Source: Planctomycetia bacterium
GTDB lineage: Bacteria > Planctomycetota > Planctomycetia > Gemmatales > Gemmataceae
Length of the DNA stretch: 60,620 bases
Direction: 5' to 3'
Assembly: GCA_005772955.1 (NCBI GenBank)
Contig: SXID01000259.1
Coordinates: 1 to 60,620 of the forward strand
In this document: positions 17,356-26,139 of the stretch, piece after piece
Position numbering within the stretch: the stretch's first letter is position 1
Layout of the letters: the number at the start of each line of letters is the position of its first letter
Notes under the pieces: generated by a model
Database searches by the model: none
What the model was told of the DNA's origin: nothing
What the model saw: only the letters and a program-made list of their open reading frames with translations
Translations under genes and position numbers: made by a program

Positions 17356-18045
17356 TCAGCGGAGTTTCATCTGCTTCAGGAGTACTTCGGCCCAGGTACG
17401 GTAGGCGTCGGTGAAGGGCACGTCGGGCGGGGGCACGCCCTTGTAATCGACTTGGTTCGCGAAGGTGCCGAGTTCGTAGGCGCGCGCGAACGCGGTCTGA
17501 AGATCAAGGAGCGCGTCGCGGTCGTCGGCTGCGAGCGGGAGCTTGAATTTTGGCAACTTCTTCTGAAGCGTGGACGTGTAAATCTCGTAGCGGTCGGGCG
17601 TGTTTGAGCGCGTCACGGTGACCGCGTAGTCGTACTCCGGCAGCCCATCGCGCGAGTACGTGAGCAACGGCTTGCCCTGCATGATCAGGTCGATCTCGAC
17701 GATCCCGGCTTTCTGCGCGGCGGCTTGTTGGCGCGCATCGAGGTACGCTTGCCGCCCGGCGGGCGTGGTCTTGTTCGCGGGGCTGACCACTTCGAGCAGC
17801 GTGACGAACTTCCCGTCGGTGCGGTTCCGAATCTCGATGTACTCCTCCGCATACTGCTCGCGAATGATCGACGTGAACAACGGCATTTCGGAAACGTAAG
17901 TGCGCGTGCCAACACGCGCGCGGTAGCGATCCACGAGTCCCGGGAGGAGAATCTGGTAGAGGCACGCGAGCAACTGGTGCTGGAAGGCGGGCCAGAGTTT
18001 GGCGGTTTCGAGGTACGGGTCCATTCCGGGGAACGGGCTAGGCAT
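17356..18045 (-). CDS. DUF4058 family protein
   Basis: A 229-aa soluble protein. It opens with MPSPFPGMDPYLE, diagnostic of DUF4058, and has a conserved core TLLEVVSPANKTT followed by YLDARQQA. The acidic/lysine pattern around EVVSPANK recalls PD-(D/E)xK-type folds, but that is an inference. The family is abundant in cyanobacteria and planctomycetes and has no established function. The ATG at 18045 is right because the diagnostic motif begins there; the upstream open frame holds a different remnant. Confidence 0.86.
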   Translation of the reverse strand: MPSPFPGMDPYLETAKLWPAFQHQLLACLYQILLPGLVDRYRARVGTRTYVSEMPLFTSIIREQYAEEYIEIRNRTDGKFVTLLEVVSPANKTTPAGRQAYLDARQQAAAQKAGIVEIDLIMQGKPLLTYSRDGLPEYDYAVTVTRSNTPDRYEIYTSTLQKKLPKFKLPLAADDRDALLDLQTAFARAYELGTFANQVDYKGVPPPDVPFTDAYRTWAEVLLKQMKLR

Positions 18046-18427
18046 TGAGAGGTACTCCGTGACGGCACCGGTTCCGTGTCGGGACGAGTTCGTGTCCAGA
18101 CCGGCTCGACGGCACCCGCGAGGTGTGGTGGTGAGCATTGTAGCGGATGGGAGGCCACGGCGCGAAGGGTCGAAGTGGGTGAACAGCGCCGAGCCGATGG
18201 ACCCGTCCCCCAACTGGAACGAGAGCGAACTGGAACTTCGCGGGCTTCGAGCACGTTCAACTGCGGACGAAAGCGGTTCGACACGGGCGGCCTCCCGAGC
18301 GGTGAAGAGACCATTGATTGACCAGAGTTGACACTGTATTCGTACGGTTTGGCGAATGTCAATACCTGCAAAACCGATTCTGTCGAATACGTTCCAACTA
18401 TCGCAATTGCAACAGTTTCGGAAGTCC
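18046..18427. other. Gene-free stretch between DUF4058 and aldolase genes
   Basis: About 380 bases with no intact gene. The left half holds the possible leader remnant (18150-18314). The right part (about 18350-18420) is noticeably AT-richer than the genes around it and may carry the promoter of the leftward genes. No repeats seen. Confidence 0.5.
18150..18314 (-). pseudogene. Possible remnant of a planctomycete secreted-protein N-terminus
   Basis: On the minus strand from an ATG at 18314 the frame reads FRPQLNVLEAREVPV, the LExRxVP-type leader typical of large planctomycete surface proteins. After it the sense continues only in another frame (SFQLGDGSIGSALF), and no long protein follows before the DUF4058 start. 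This looks like a frameshifted, truncated leader. It rests on a short motif and could be coincidence. Confidence 0.35.
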
Positions 18428-19549
18428 TCACACCGTCAGCATTCGCACGCGCGAGGCCACGTCCCACCGGCCAACCACCTTGCCGCCTTCGGCCACCAGC
18501 ACGTGATTGTGCAACGCCACGGTCGGGCAGATGTGCCCCGGCAGCGCGTACACCAAGTCGCCCGGCTTGTACGCACTCGCCCCGGCCGTTTCCACGATGA
18601 GATGCTCTTCGTTGTGGCCGACCGTCTTGTATTCGGGGAAGTCGAGCAGCGTGACTCGCTTCTCCAGCACAGGGTCCGCCGCGACGGACTTGTTCCCCAG
18701 GTCGAGCGTGACGCGATTCGCGGTCGGCCGGCTCACCACGCGCGTGATCAGTACCGCGGCCGGGGTGATGCCTGCGAGGTCCGCGTACTTCGGTCCGTAG
18801 CCCGCATCGTGTAGCACGAACGTCCCGGGCGAACACTCAACCCCGGGAACGTCGGTCATCGCGGCGTAGACCGGGAAGCTCGGCGTGCCGCCGCACACGA
18901 GTCGCGGAACCGGGATGCCCTTCTTCTCGGCACTTGCTCGCAGGTCCAACACAGGCTGAATAAACTCGCGCACGGCCTTGTCGCGTTCGGTGCGTTCGGG
19001 CTGGTTGTTGTGGCCGTCGTAAAGCTGGAAGCCGTTCGGCGTGAGACCGGGCAGCGAACCGGCCAGTTCGTAAAGCGCGAGTGCCGCCGGTCCGACCGCG
19101 ATCCCGGTACGGTGCTGGCCCACGTCCAGATCGAGTAGCACGCCGATCTGCACCCCGACCGCGCTCATCGCGGAGGAAAGCTCGCGTGTCATGTTCGGGT
19201 CGTCGATCAGTGCCGAGAACTTCGTGGCTGGATACTTGCGAATCAGAGCCGCCGCGCGATTGATGTTCGGCCCGACCAGCGGGTACGCGATCAGCACATC
19301 CGGCGCGCCGGCGGTCGCGAGCATCTCGGCTTCGGCGATTGTGGCGCACTTGTGTTTCGTCACGCCCGCGTCGAGGAGCATCTTCGCGATCTCGACCGTC
19401 TTGTGCGTCTTCACGTGCGGGCGAAGCCGGGACGGGCTGCCGGCCATCTCGATCACACGCGCGATGTTCTTGCGAATGAGTTCCGGGAAGAACACAAGCG
19501 ACGGGCTGAACACGGTCGCGGCGTCGGAGAGGGTGTAGGCTGGGTTCAT
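18428..19549 (-). CDS. D-threonine aldolase-type PLP enzyme
   Basis: A 373-aa enzyme of the alanine-racemase-like fold III group that contains D-threonine aldolase and D-serine dehydratase. The PLP lysine is K47 in RPHVKTHK. The metal site near the C-terminus is the His/Cys pair H339 and C341 in PGHICPTVALH. Such enzymes cleave or dehydrate beta-hydroxy-D-amino acids; the exact substrate is open. No signal peptide. It is divergent from the gene at 19862. Confidence 0.88.
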   Translation of the reverse strand: MNPAYTLSDAATVFSPSLVFFPELIRKNIARVIEMAGSPSRLRPHVKTHKTVEIAKMLLDAGVTKHKCATIAEAEMLATAGAPDVLIAYPLVGPNINRAAALIRKYPATKFSALIDDPNMTRELSSAMSAVGVQIGVLLDLDVGQHRTGIAVGPAALALYELAGSLPGLTPNGFQLYDGHNNQPERTERDKAVREFIQPVLDLRASAEKKGIPVPRLVCGGTPSFPVYAAMTDVPGVECSPGTFVLHDAGYGPKYADLAGITPAAVLITRVVSRPTANRVTLDLGNKSVAADPVLEKRVTLLDFPEYKTVGHNEEHLIVETAGASAYKPGDLVYALPGHICPTVALHNHVLVAEGGKVVGRWDVASRVRMLTV

Positions 19550-19861
19550 GAGGCGGGATCTCTAGTGGGTGGCTGTGAGGTTGAAGATACCAGAAGGGAA
19601 AGTGAAGTGGGAGACGCTACCCCGTTCGGAAGTCAAATGGTGGTAACGGAATGACCAAGACCGCCGAGGGCGCCACTTTTCTTGCGCACCCCCTTCAAGG
19701 CAACCGGTTGCGAGCGCCGGTTGGCATAACACCAAGCCAGCACGCGAGTGAGTGTGAGGTCCTTGTGGACACCTCCATCGGTTCGGGGTAGCATCCAACC
19801 ACCGACAACCCGAGTTATGCCGACCGGCATCAACAGAGTTCGGCGGCGGAGGGGAGGCGTT
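19550..19861. other. Divergent intergenic region
   Basis: These 312 bases separate two divergent genes and should hold both promoters. A short inverted repeat (AACCGG, spacer, CCGGTT) lies near 19700-19725. A GGAGGGGAGG ribosome site at about 19849-19858 serves the gene at 19862. No gene seen. Confidence 0.5.
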
Positions 19862-20203
19862 ATGTTCGTCGTGCGTGTGGCGGACAACTCCCACTACATG
19901 GACGAGGAGGAGACGTACACGCACTCCGAATACTCGACTTGGGCCGAGTCGGTCGCGGCCGCTCGCCGGTTGGTGGACATGAGTTTGGCCGAGCACTTCC
20001 AGCCCGGCATGAGCGCCGAAAGACTGTACGGCTGGTACACCTCATTCGGTGACGACCCGTACATCGTCTCGCCGCCGGCGGGGGAGCGGTTCTCGGCGTG
20101 GGAGTACGCCAAGCGGCGGTGCGGCGAGTTGTGCGCCAGGGGGAGCGGGCCAGGCGCTGCACCGGACCGGGGGCCGCAGTCCGGTTCAGGGAGCGCGCAA
20201 TGA
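19862..20203 (+). CDS. Hypothetical protein, acidic N-terminus
   Basis: A 113-aa soluble protein starting MFVVRVADNSHYMDEEE, followed by an ESVAAARRLVD helix and a GMSAERLYGWYTSFGDDP segment. I have seen similar small conserved proteins in planctomycetes and other bacteria, but know no function. A strong GGAGG-type ribosome site precedes it. Its stop TGA overlaps the ATG of the next gene (20200), so the two are translationally coupled. Confidence 0.72.
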   Translation: MFVVRVADNSHYMDEEETYTHSEYSTWAESVAAARRLVDMSLAEHFQPGMSAERLYGWYTSFGDDPYIVSPPAGERFSAWEYAKRRCGELCARGSGPGAAPDRGPQSGSGSAQ

Positions 20204-20811
20204 AGGCTTTCACTCGCGGCATCCTCCTGCTGGTCGCCGTTCTGATCGGATCCGCCTCCGAGGTGCGAGGGGTCATCAAGGCGACCTCCTCGTTGGAACT
20301 GTTCGTGAAGGACGGCACGCAGATCGTCCAGGTGAAGGTCACGAAGTTCGATCCCGACAAGAAACGCCTGGTGTTCGAAGTGGAGAAGGACATCAAGGGC
20401 AAGTTAGAGCAGCGCAGCATGAACGTGGTCTGGAAGGTCGATCCCGATTCAAAGTGGGAAGGCATCCGCGTCCTGCCCGAACTGCTCAAACGCTTCGGAC
20501 CCGACCAACAGGCGATCCTCTTCATCAACGACGCGGGCGGGTTCTGGCACAACAAAGGCAACACGAGAAAGAACCCCAGCGCCTTCGGATTCCTCAACGG
20601 CTCCTGGTTCTGCCTTGAGAGTACGAAGCAGGACGACGGTAAACTCCTCTGGCAACTGGCGCAAGGGGAGCCGTACCTGCGCACGACTTTCAAGGGAACC
20701 ACCGCCGAGTTGAACAAGGTGCTGGTCGATCACCTCGCCGACAAGGGCAAGCTGCCAAAGCCAGTCAAGGCAGAACCGGGTTTCGGACCCGAGTACCAGC
20801 CGAAAAAATGA
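20200..20811 (+). CDS. Secreted hypothetical protein, tandem paralogue 1
   Basis: A 203-aa protein with a clear N-terminal signal peptide (about residues 1-20, GILLLVAVLIGSA). No family name known. Its core SLELFVKDGTQIVQVKVT, then FDPDKKRLVFEVEKDIKGK, recurs in the next gene as TQLIFTAKVESFDPEKR followed by HLKGK. Both end with a segment around the motif EPYLR-x-TF and a short GFGP tail, so they are paralogues. It is coupled to the gene before it by a 4-base ATGA overlap. Probably periplasmic. Confidence 0.72.
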   Translation: MKAFTRGILLLVAVLIGSASEVRGVIKATSSLELFVKDGTQIVQVKVTKFDPDKKRLVFEVEKDIKGKLEQRSMNVVWKVDPDSKWEGIRVLPELLKRFGPDQQAILFINDAGGFWHNKGNTRKNPSAFGFLNGSWFCLESTKQDDGKLLWQLAQGEPYLRTTFKGTTAELNKVLVDHLADKGKLPKPVKAEPGFGPEYQPKK

Positions 20812-20876
20812 AACGCGATGTCGCGGTCCACTGTCTTCCGCGAACTCGTTCCAACCTGGTTCACCGGAGAACAATC

Positions 20877-21488
20877 ATGTGGCAACGCTTCGTTCAGGCC
20901 GTGGCCGTCCTGCTGGCCTTGGGTCTCTTCCTGCCGGATCGCCCGGCGAGCGCGTACATCCAGACCCCGATCTCGATGAAAAGCGTCCTGGCCCAAACCC
21001 AACTGATCTTCACCGCCAAAGTCGAGAGCTTCGACCCGGAGAAACGCACCGCCACGTTGACGGTCGATGAACACCTCAAGGGGAAGGTTCCCTTCAAGAC
21101 GCTGCTCATCGCCCTGGACGCAGACAAAGAAGGCGCGCGGGAGTACAACCGCCCCTCGCACCTGCTCAAGCGTCTGGCCGTCAAGCAGACAGTCGTGATC
21201 TTCGCGGACAGCAAGGAGGGAGCGTTCGCGCCGATCCGTCGGGGGAACCTGTTGGTCTTCCTCTACGCGAACGGCACTTGGGTGCAATTCGCCGCTGAAA
21301 CCGCGGACGACGGCCCGGCCCGCCTGCCGTTGCGGTTCCACCACTTTGAACCCTACCTGCGGCAGACGTTCAGCGGCACCGCGGAGGAGATGCGGCAGGT
21401 CGTTGTTGACGGCCTCGCGGGCAAGAAGGATCCACCGGCGCACAACCCCAAGGAAACAAGCGGCTTTGGGCCTGCAATCAAGCGCTAG
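20877..21488 (+). CDS. Secreted hypothetical protein, tandem paralogue 2
   Basis: A 203-aa secreted protein, equal in length to the previous one and clearly its paralogue: same signal peptide, same FDPEK strand-turn, same FEPYLRQTFSGTAEEM region and GFGPAIKR end. Identity by eye is modest, so the duplication is old. I chose the ATG at 20877, which is preceded by CGGAGAAC and starts directly with the signal peptide. A frame reaching back to 20808 has no such support. Confidence 0.72.
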   Translation: MWQRFVQAVAVLLALGLFLPDRPASAYIQTPISMKSVLAQTQLIFTAKVESFDPEKRTATLTVDEHLKGKVPFKTLLIALDADKEGAREYNRPSHLLKRLAVKQTVVIFADSKEGAFAPIRRGNLLVFLYANGTWVQFAAETADDGPARLPLRFHHFEPYLRQTFSGTAEEMRQVVVDGLAGKKDPPAHNPKETSGFGPAIKR

Positions 21489-21742
21489 AACCTGGCTCGC
21501 GACGGTGTGCCGAACCGGGTCGCTGCTCTGTACCGCCGTCGGCCAACTCACCGCAATCCTCGAACGGCTGGAGACACGCGGCGACAGGGATATGTTGCGA
21601 GGCGCCTTCGCCGCATTTTCCGCCCTTGTCACCTAGTCGTCCGCCGGTACATTGCATAAATCCAGAAGAAGTGTGTAATTTAACGTCGTTTCGTAACTGA
21701 TGGCAGGAGTGCGACGCGGCGGGGTTAGCGGAGACCGGGACG

Positions 21743-22012
21743 ATGTCGATCACGAAGGAAGAGAAGTCCGGACTCATCACGCAGTTCCGGCGGGCCGACT
21801 CCGATACCGGGTCGCCCGAAGTGCAGGTCGCCTTGCTCACGAAGCGGATCAACTCCCTCACCGAGCACATGCGGGCGCACAAGAAAGACTTCTCCAGCCG
21901 TCGCGGGCTGCTGAAGCTGGTCAGCCAGCGCGCCGACCTGCTCAAGTACCTGCGCCAGACGGACCGCGAGCGTTATCTCGCAGTCATTGGGAAACTCGGC
22001 CTCCGTAAGTAA
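21743..22012 (+). CDS. rpsO: 30S ribosomal protein S15
   Basis: S15 binds 16S rRNA early in small-subunit assembly. The 89-aa length is exact for the family, and the signatures [16 protein letters not shown] and the motif [15 protein letters not shown] are present. It is followed by pnp, the classic bacterial rpsO-pnp order. The 250 bases upstream contain an AT-rich patch at about 21650-21695 that may hold the promoter. Confidence 0.98.
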   Translation: MSITKEEKSGLITQFRRADSDTGSPEVQVALLTKRINSLTEHMRAHKKDFSSRRGLLKLVSQRADLLKYLRQTDRERYLAVIGKLGLRK

Positions 22013-22039
22013 CCCCGCCCCGCCTTTGGCGGCACGTCT

Positions 22040-22126
22040 CAAGTCGTAAAGTCAAAAGTCGTCAAGTCGGAACGCGGCGTAGTCCGCTCCGACCGGGACT
22101 TTATGACGGCACAACCTTACGACTTG
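22040..22126 (+). promoter_or_regulatory. Long hairpin in the rpsO-pnp spacer (pnp leader)
   Basis: The spacer folds into a nearly continuous stem: 22040-22049 pairs with 22117-22126 (10 bp, perfect); 22051-22060 with 22097-22107 (10 bp, one bulged base); 22066-22071 with 22088-22093 (6 bp); and 22074-22077 with 22084-22087 (4 bp) around a 6-base loop. In E. coli an RNase III-cut hairpin in the same place mediates autoregulation of pnp by PNPase. The position and shape here fit the same use, by inference. Confidence 0.6.
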
Positions 22127-22172
22127 CGACCTCGCAAAACGCTCCTGCCGGACAACGGAAAGGGTCACATCC

Positions 22173-24440
22173 GTGCCGGTCAATCATGCTCGTGTCGAAT
22201 GTCAATTTGGCGGTAAAACTCTCACGCTCGAAACCGGGAAACTCGCGAAACAGGCCCACGGGTCCGTCCTCGTAACTTACGGGGAAACCTGCGTACTGGT
22301 CGCGGCCGTCGAGGGGTCACCGATCCCCGGACGCGACTTCTTCCCGCTTCAAGTCGAGTACCGCGAACGTACCTACGCCGCCGGCAAGTACCCCGGCGGG
22401 TTCATCAAGCGCGAAACGCGCATGAGTACAAAAGAAACGCTCACCTCACGCCTCATCGACCGCCCTTCTCGCCCGCTGTTCCCGACCAACTACTACAACG
22501 AAGTGCAGATCCACTGCACCGTCATCTCCTCCGACAAGGAGAACGACGGGGACATGCTCGCGCTCATCGGCACCTCGGCCGCGCTGCACGTCTCGCACAT
22601 TCCCTTCCTGAAGCCCTACGGCGGTCTCCGCCTCGGACGCGTTAACGGCCAACTCATCGTCCTGCCGACCGCGACGCAGATGGAAGAGAGCGATCTCGAC
22701 CTGATCGTGGCCGCGACCCGTGACGCGGTCTGCATGATCGAAGGGTTCGCACGCGAGATTCCTGAGCAAGAGATGGGCGACGCGATCATGGAAGCGCACA
22801 AGCAGTGCGCCGTTCTGATCGACGCGATTGAGCAACTCCGCACCGAAGCCGGGCTGCCCGCGAAGGTGCTTCCGCCCGCGACCCCGGACAACCCGCTCGC
22901 GGAGGAACTCTACGGCAAGTACGGCCACACCTATCGCGAGAAGTATCTCACGAAGGGCAAGAAGGAGCGCAACGCAGCCCTCGACGTGCTGAAGGACGAG
23001 ATCAAGAAGGTGTACGTGCCCGAAGGCGAGACGAACCCGAAGTACACGAGTGCGCAAGTGTCCGGCGCCTTGGGCGTGGTGCGCGAGCGCATATTCCGCG
23101 AGATCACGCTCGGCGGAACCCGCATCGACGGCCGCGCACCGAAGGAACTGCGCGCCGTATCCGGTGAGGTCGGCGTGCTGCCCCGCACGCACGGCACCGC
23201 GGTCTTCCAGCGCGGCGAAACGCAGGCGCTGGTCGTCGTCACGCTCGGCACCGTCGGCGACGAGCAGAAGGTGGACGGCCTCCAAGACGAGTACTCGAAG
23301 AAGTTCATGCTCGACTACAACTTCCCGCCGTACTCGGTCGGTGAGTGCAAGCCACTCCGCGCCCCCGGGCGCCGCGAGATCGGTCACGGCATGCTGGCCG
23401 AACGGTCACTGAAGGCCGTCGTCCCGCCACGGGAACGGTTCCCGTACACGATCCGCCTCGTGTCCGAAATTCTGGAGTCGAACGGTTCGTCGAGCATGGC
23501 GAGCGTCTGCGGCGGCACGCTGGCCTTGATGGACGCGGGCGTGCCGATCAAGCGCCCGGTCGCCGGCATCTCGGTCGGCTTGGTGATGGAGAAGGATCAC
23601 TTCACGCTGCTGACCGACATCCAGGGCGACGAAGACCACTACGGCGACATGGACTTCAATGTCGCCGGCACGCAGAAGGGCATCACCGGCGTTCAGCTCG
23701 ACATCAAACTCGACGGCGTCACCGAAGCTGTGGTCCGCGGCGCGCTGGAACAAGCGAAGGAGGGCCGGCTGCAAATCCTGAAGGTGATGCTCGCGACGCT
23801 CCCGGCCCCGCGCAAGGACATCAGCCCGTTCGCGCCGCGGCTCATTCAACTGAAGATCAACCCCGAGATGATCGGCAAGCTGATCGGCCCCGGCGGGAAG
23901 ATGATCCGCGCGATTCAGGAAGAGACCGGCGCGAAGATCGACATCGAAGACGACGGCACCGTATCGATCGCGTCGGCCAACGCGGAGAGCGTGGAAGCCG
24001 CCCGGCGCATGGTCGAAGGCTTGACTGCCGAGGTGAAGGTCGGCGCGGTGTACGATGGGAAGGTGATTTCGATCAAGGAGTTCGGCGCGTTCATCGAGAT
24101 CGCACCGGGCCGCGACGGGCTGTGTCACGTGTCCGAACTCGATTCGGGGTTCGTCCAACGGCCCGAGGATGTGGTCAACATCGGCGACAAGGTTCAAGTG
24201 AAGGTGATCGCGATCGACGACCAGGGCCGCGTGAAGCTGTCGCGTAAGGCGCTGCTCGCCCCGAGCGAAGGCGACGCGGGCGGCGGTGATCGCGGTGGCG
24301 ACCGTGGTGGCGACCGTGGTGGCGACCGTGGTGACCGTGGTGGTGACCGTGGTGACCGTGGTGGTGATCGCGGCGGGCGCGGTGGCGACCGTGGTGGCCC
24401 TCGCGGAGGCGGTGGCGGGCGCGGCGGGCGCCGCGACTGA
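22173..24440 (+). CDS. pnp: Polyribonucleotide nucleotidyltransferase (PNPase)
   Basis: PNPase degrades RNA 3' to 5' with phosphate and can add tails in reverse. This 755-aa protein has two RNase PH domains, the second with [13 protein letters not shown] and QLDIK carrying the metal-binding Asp residues. A KH domain (about 555-615, [13 protein letters not shown]) and an S1 domain (about 622-695) follow. The tail of about 50 residues is made of GGDR and GDR repeats ending in RGG motifs, not usual in short-tailed PNPases and likely RNA-binding. The start is a GTG at 22173. It follows rpsO, and a long hairpin lies in its leader. Confidence 0.97.
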   Translation: MPVNHARVECQFGGKTLTLETGKLAKQAHGSVLVTYGETCVLVAAVEGSPIPGRDFFPLQVEYRERTYAAGKYPGGFIKRETRMSTKETLTSRLIDRPSRPLFPTNYYNEVQIHCTVISSDKENDGDMLALIGTSAALHVSHIPFLKPYGGLRLGRVNGQLIVLPTATQMEESDLDLIVAATRDAVCMIEGFAREIPEQEMGDAIMEAHKQCAVLIDAIEQLRTEAGLPAKVLPPATPDNPLAEELYGKYGHTYREKYLTKGKKERNAALDVLKDEIKKVYVPEGETNPKYTSAQVSGALGVVRERIFREITLGGTRIDGRAPKELRAVSGEVGVLPRTHGTAVFQRGETQALVVVTLGTVGDEQKVDGLQDEYSKKFMLDYNFPPYSVGECKPLRAPGRREIGHGMLAERSLKAVVPPRERFPYTIRLVSEILESNGSSSMASVCGGTLALMDAGVPIKRPVAGISVGLVMEKDHFTLLTDIQGDEDHYGDMDFNVAGTQKGITGVQLDIKLDGVTEAVVRGALEQAKEGRLQILKVMLATLPAPRKDISPFAPRLIQLKINPEMIGKLIGPGGKMIRAIQEETGAKIDIEDDGTVSIASANAESVEAARRMVEGLTAEVKVGAVYDGKVISIKEFGAFIEIAPGRDGLCHVSELDSGFVQRPEDVVNIGDKVQVKVIAIDDQGRVKLSRKALLAPSEGDAGGGDRGGDRGGDRGGDRGDRGGDRGDRGGDRGGRGGDRGGPRGGGGGRGGRRD
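24282..24435 (+). repeat. GGDR-coding minisatellite at the 3' end of pnp
   Basis: Units of 9 and 12 bases (GGTGACCGT and GGTGGCGACCGT variants) are repeated about a dozen times in frame, giving an Arg/Gly/Asp-rich tail. Such a tract can change length by slippage. It is not a CRISPR: units are short and there are no spacers. Confidence 0.85.
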
Positions 24441-24517
24441 GGTTGAATCGTGCCGCTTGCGGCGTCGCGGGCACACCGGGAGGCGAGAGCCTCCCGGTTT
24501 CGTACCAGGAAAGAGCG

Positions 24518-24907
24518 ATGCCGGGAATACCGAGCGCGAAGGCGCTGTACCTGTGCGAAGAGGTTGATGTCGAGGGAGACAGTTTCAACCTGTACGCGCT
24601 GCTCGACGCCCTACGCCCTCGTCAGTACCCGCACGTTGAGCCGTCGTTCGTCTGCTTCGCGCAACTGCGCGGCGGTCTGGGCACCGTGCGGTGTCACATC
24701 GACGTGCGCAACGCAAACACCTACCAACTCGTTTACAACACGAACGTCTACCTCGTGCATTTCACCGATCGGAGTGTACTGCGTCAGTTGGCGATCACCA
24801 TCGAAGGGTGCAAATTTGCCTTACACGGGGTTTATCTCGTCGAGTTGTACTGCGATAATGCGTGGGTAGCAGACACCGTATTGTTACTCCGGGAGGCGCA
24901 GACGTGA
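24518..24907 (+). CDS. Hypothetical protein, paralogue of the gene at 2480
   Basis: A 129-aa soluble protein with no signal peptide. It shares with the protein at 2480-2917 the pattern LC-x2-VD near the start, CFAQLRGGLGTV in the middle, a DVRN-type strand and HGVYLVELYCDN near the end. The ATG at 24518 has an AGGAAAGAG ribosome site; the frame upstream belongs to the 3' region of pnp. Its stop overlaps the GTG start of a 65-codon gene, so the two are coupled. Possibly the DUF6941 family (name from memory, uncertain). Confidence 0.78.
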   Translation: MPGIPSAKALYLCEEVDVEGDSFNLYALLDALRPRQYPHVEPSFVCFAQLRGGLGTVRCHIDVRNANTYQLVYNTNVYLVHFTDRSVLRQLAITIEGCKFALHGVYLVELYCDNAWVADTVLLLREAQT

Positions 24908-25101
24908 GCGACGAAACCCCGAAACTGCGGCGGAAGCGGTCCCCGTACACGGAAAACACCGGCATCCTGTTTCAGTTCGTCGATAAAGACACACCGCTCG
25001 ACCATACCCGCGAGCGGAAGGGCCGGCCGCAGCGCAGCCCGTCGCTGCCGCCGCTTGACGAGGCGAAACCGGACGGTGACCAACCGCCGCCTGCGAAGTG
25101 A
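24904..25101 (+). CDS. Small basic hypothetical protein
   Basis: A 65-aa, hydrophilic, Pro- and Lys/Arg-rich protein probably disordered outside a central YTENTGILFQFVDKD strand. It starts with a GTG whose GTGA overlaps the previous stop, which argues for coupled translation. The other paralogue locus also has a small companion gene after it (1970-2461), but the two companions do not resemble each other. Confidence 0.6.
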   Translation: MSDETPKLRRKRSPYTENTGILFQFVDKDTPLDHTRERKGRPQRSPSLPPLDEAKPDGDQPPPAK

Positions 25102-25245
25102 ACCACACCCACACGCCGCCCGCGATTCGTCGCGGGCGGCGGCGTTTCACGGCAACCTCCCCCGTTCGCGCCCTTGCCAGGCTTCGCACCGCGCCTTAAC
25201 CGTGTAGCTTGACGGACGCACGCGGAATGTCGAGAGGGCGCGCCA

Positions 25246-25968
25246 TTGATCGTCGTCGAACACCTCACCAAGTACTACGGCGAATACCATGCCGTGCGCG
25301 ACGTGTCGTTCTCCGTCGAGAAGGGCCAGGTGGTCGGGTTCCTCGGCCCCAACGGGGCCGGCACATCCACCACGATGCGAATCCTCGCGGGGTTCCTCAC
25401 CGCGAGTTCCGGCAAGGCCACCATCGGCGGCAAGGACGTGTTCTGGGATCCGATCGAAGCCCGCCGGCGCATCGGCTACATGCCCGAAAGCTGCCCGCTC
25501 TACGGTGACATGCGGGTTGACGAATACCTCCGCTTCCGTGGCGGGCTTAAAGGTCTGAGCCGCACCGAATGCAAGAAGCGCATAGGCTACGTACTCGAAC
25601 GCTGTTGGCTGAAGGACGAGAGCCGGCAGATTATCGGTACGCTGTCGAAGGGCTACCGGCAGCGTGTGGGCTTGGCCGACGCGCTGCTCGCCGACCCGCC
25701 GGTGCTGATCCTCGACGAACCCACCGCGGGCCTTGATCCGTCGCAGATCCGCGAGACACGCAAACTGATGCGCGAACTCGGGCAGATGCACACGATGCTG
25801 CTGTCCACGCACATCCTGAGCGAAGTCGAAGCGACGTGCGACTCGGTCATCGTGATCTACCAGGGGCAGGTAGTCGAAGACGGGTCGCTCGCCGCCGTGC
25901 GCCAGCGGCACAAGAACAAGCCGCTCGAAGACATCTTCGTGCAGTTGACCGGCCAAGAGGGAATCTGA
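25246..25968 (+). CDS. ABC transporter ATPase (GldA-like) lacking the Walker A lysine
   Basis: A 240-aa ATP-binding subunit of an ABC-2 type exporter, first of a three-gene unit with 26140-27123 and 27189-29771, resembling GldA/GldF/GldG systems. The ABC signature LSKGY (133-137), Walker B LILDEP (D157, E158) and switch His H189 are intact. The Walker A loop, however, reads GPNGAGTSTT, with Thr at residue 40 (codon ACA, 25363-25365) where nearly all ATPases have Lys. One base change from AAA or AAG would explain it. It starts with TTG at 25246, after a GAGAGGG ribosome site; no ATG is in frame. Confidence 0.9.
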   Translation: MIVVEHLTKYYGEYHAVRDVSFSVEKGQVVGFLGPNGAGTSTTMRILAGFLTASSGKATIGGKDVFWDPIEARRRIGYMPESCPLYGDMRVDEYLRFRGGLKGLSRTECKKRIGYVLERCWLKDESRQIIGTLSKGYRQRVGLADALLADPPVLILDEPTAGLDPSQIRETRKLMRELGQMHTMLLSTHILSEVEATCDSVIVIYQGQVVEDGSLAAVRQRHKNKPLEDIFVQLTGQEGI

Positions 25969-25981
25969 CCGCCGCGGGCTT

Positions 25982-26110
25982 GCCGGAACCAGGGTCTCAC
26001 GACCCTGGCTACGAACAGCCGCCCTTCCAGGGCTAAGAATCGGTTTTCTGTTTTCAGCCCCGGATGGGGCGGCTGGTCGTAGCCAGGGTCGTGAGACCCT
26101 GGTTCCCGGC
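25982..26110. repeat. Large palindromic element inside the ABC operon
   Basis: Arms of about 42 bases (25982-26023 and 26068-26110) are reverse complements with only two or so differences. Each arm contains a smaller palindrome (AGGGTC, spacer, GACCCT). The 44-base centre also pairs partly. It sits between the ATPase and permease genes, 30 bases before the permease start. A related sequence is found at about 46050-46120. Confidence 0.75.
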
Positions 26111-26139
26111 GAGTGCAGTAAGCGGAACGAGAGCCAACA

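Noticed and set aside
24282-24435. Tandem short repeats that could be taken for a CRISPR array
   Set aside because: Units are 9-12 bases, in frame with pnp, and lack spacers; they encode the protein's tail.
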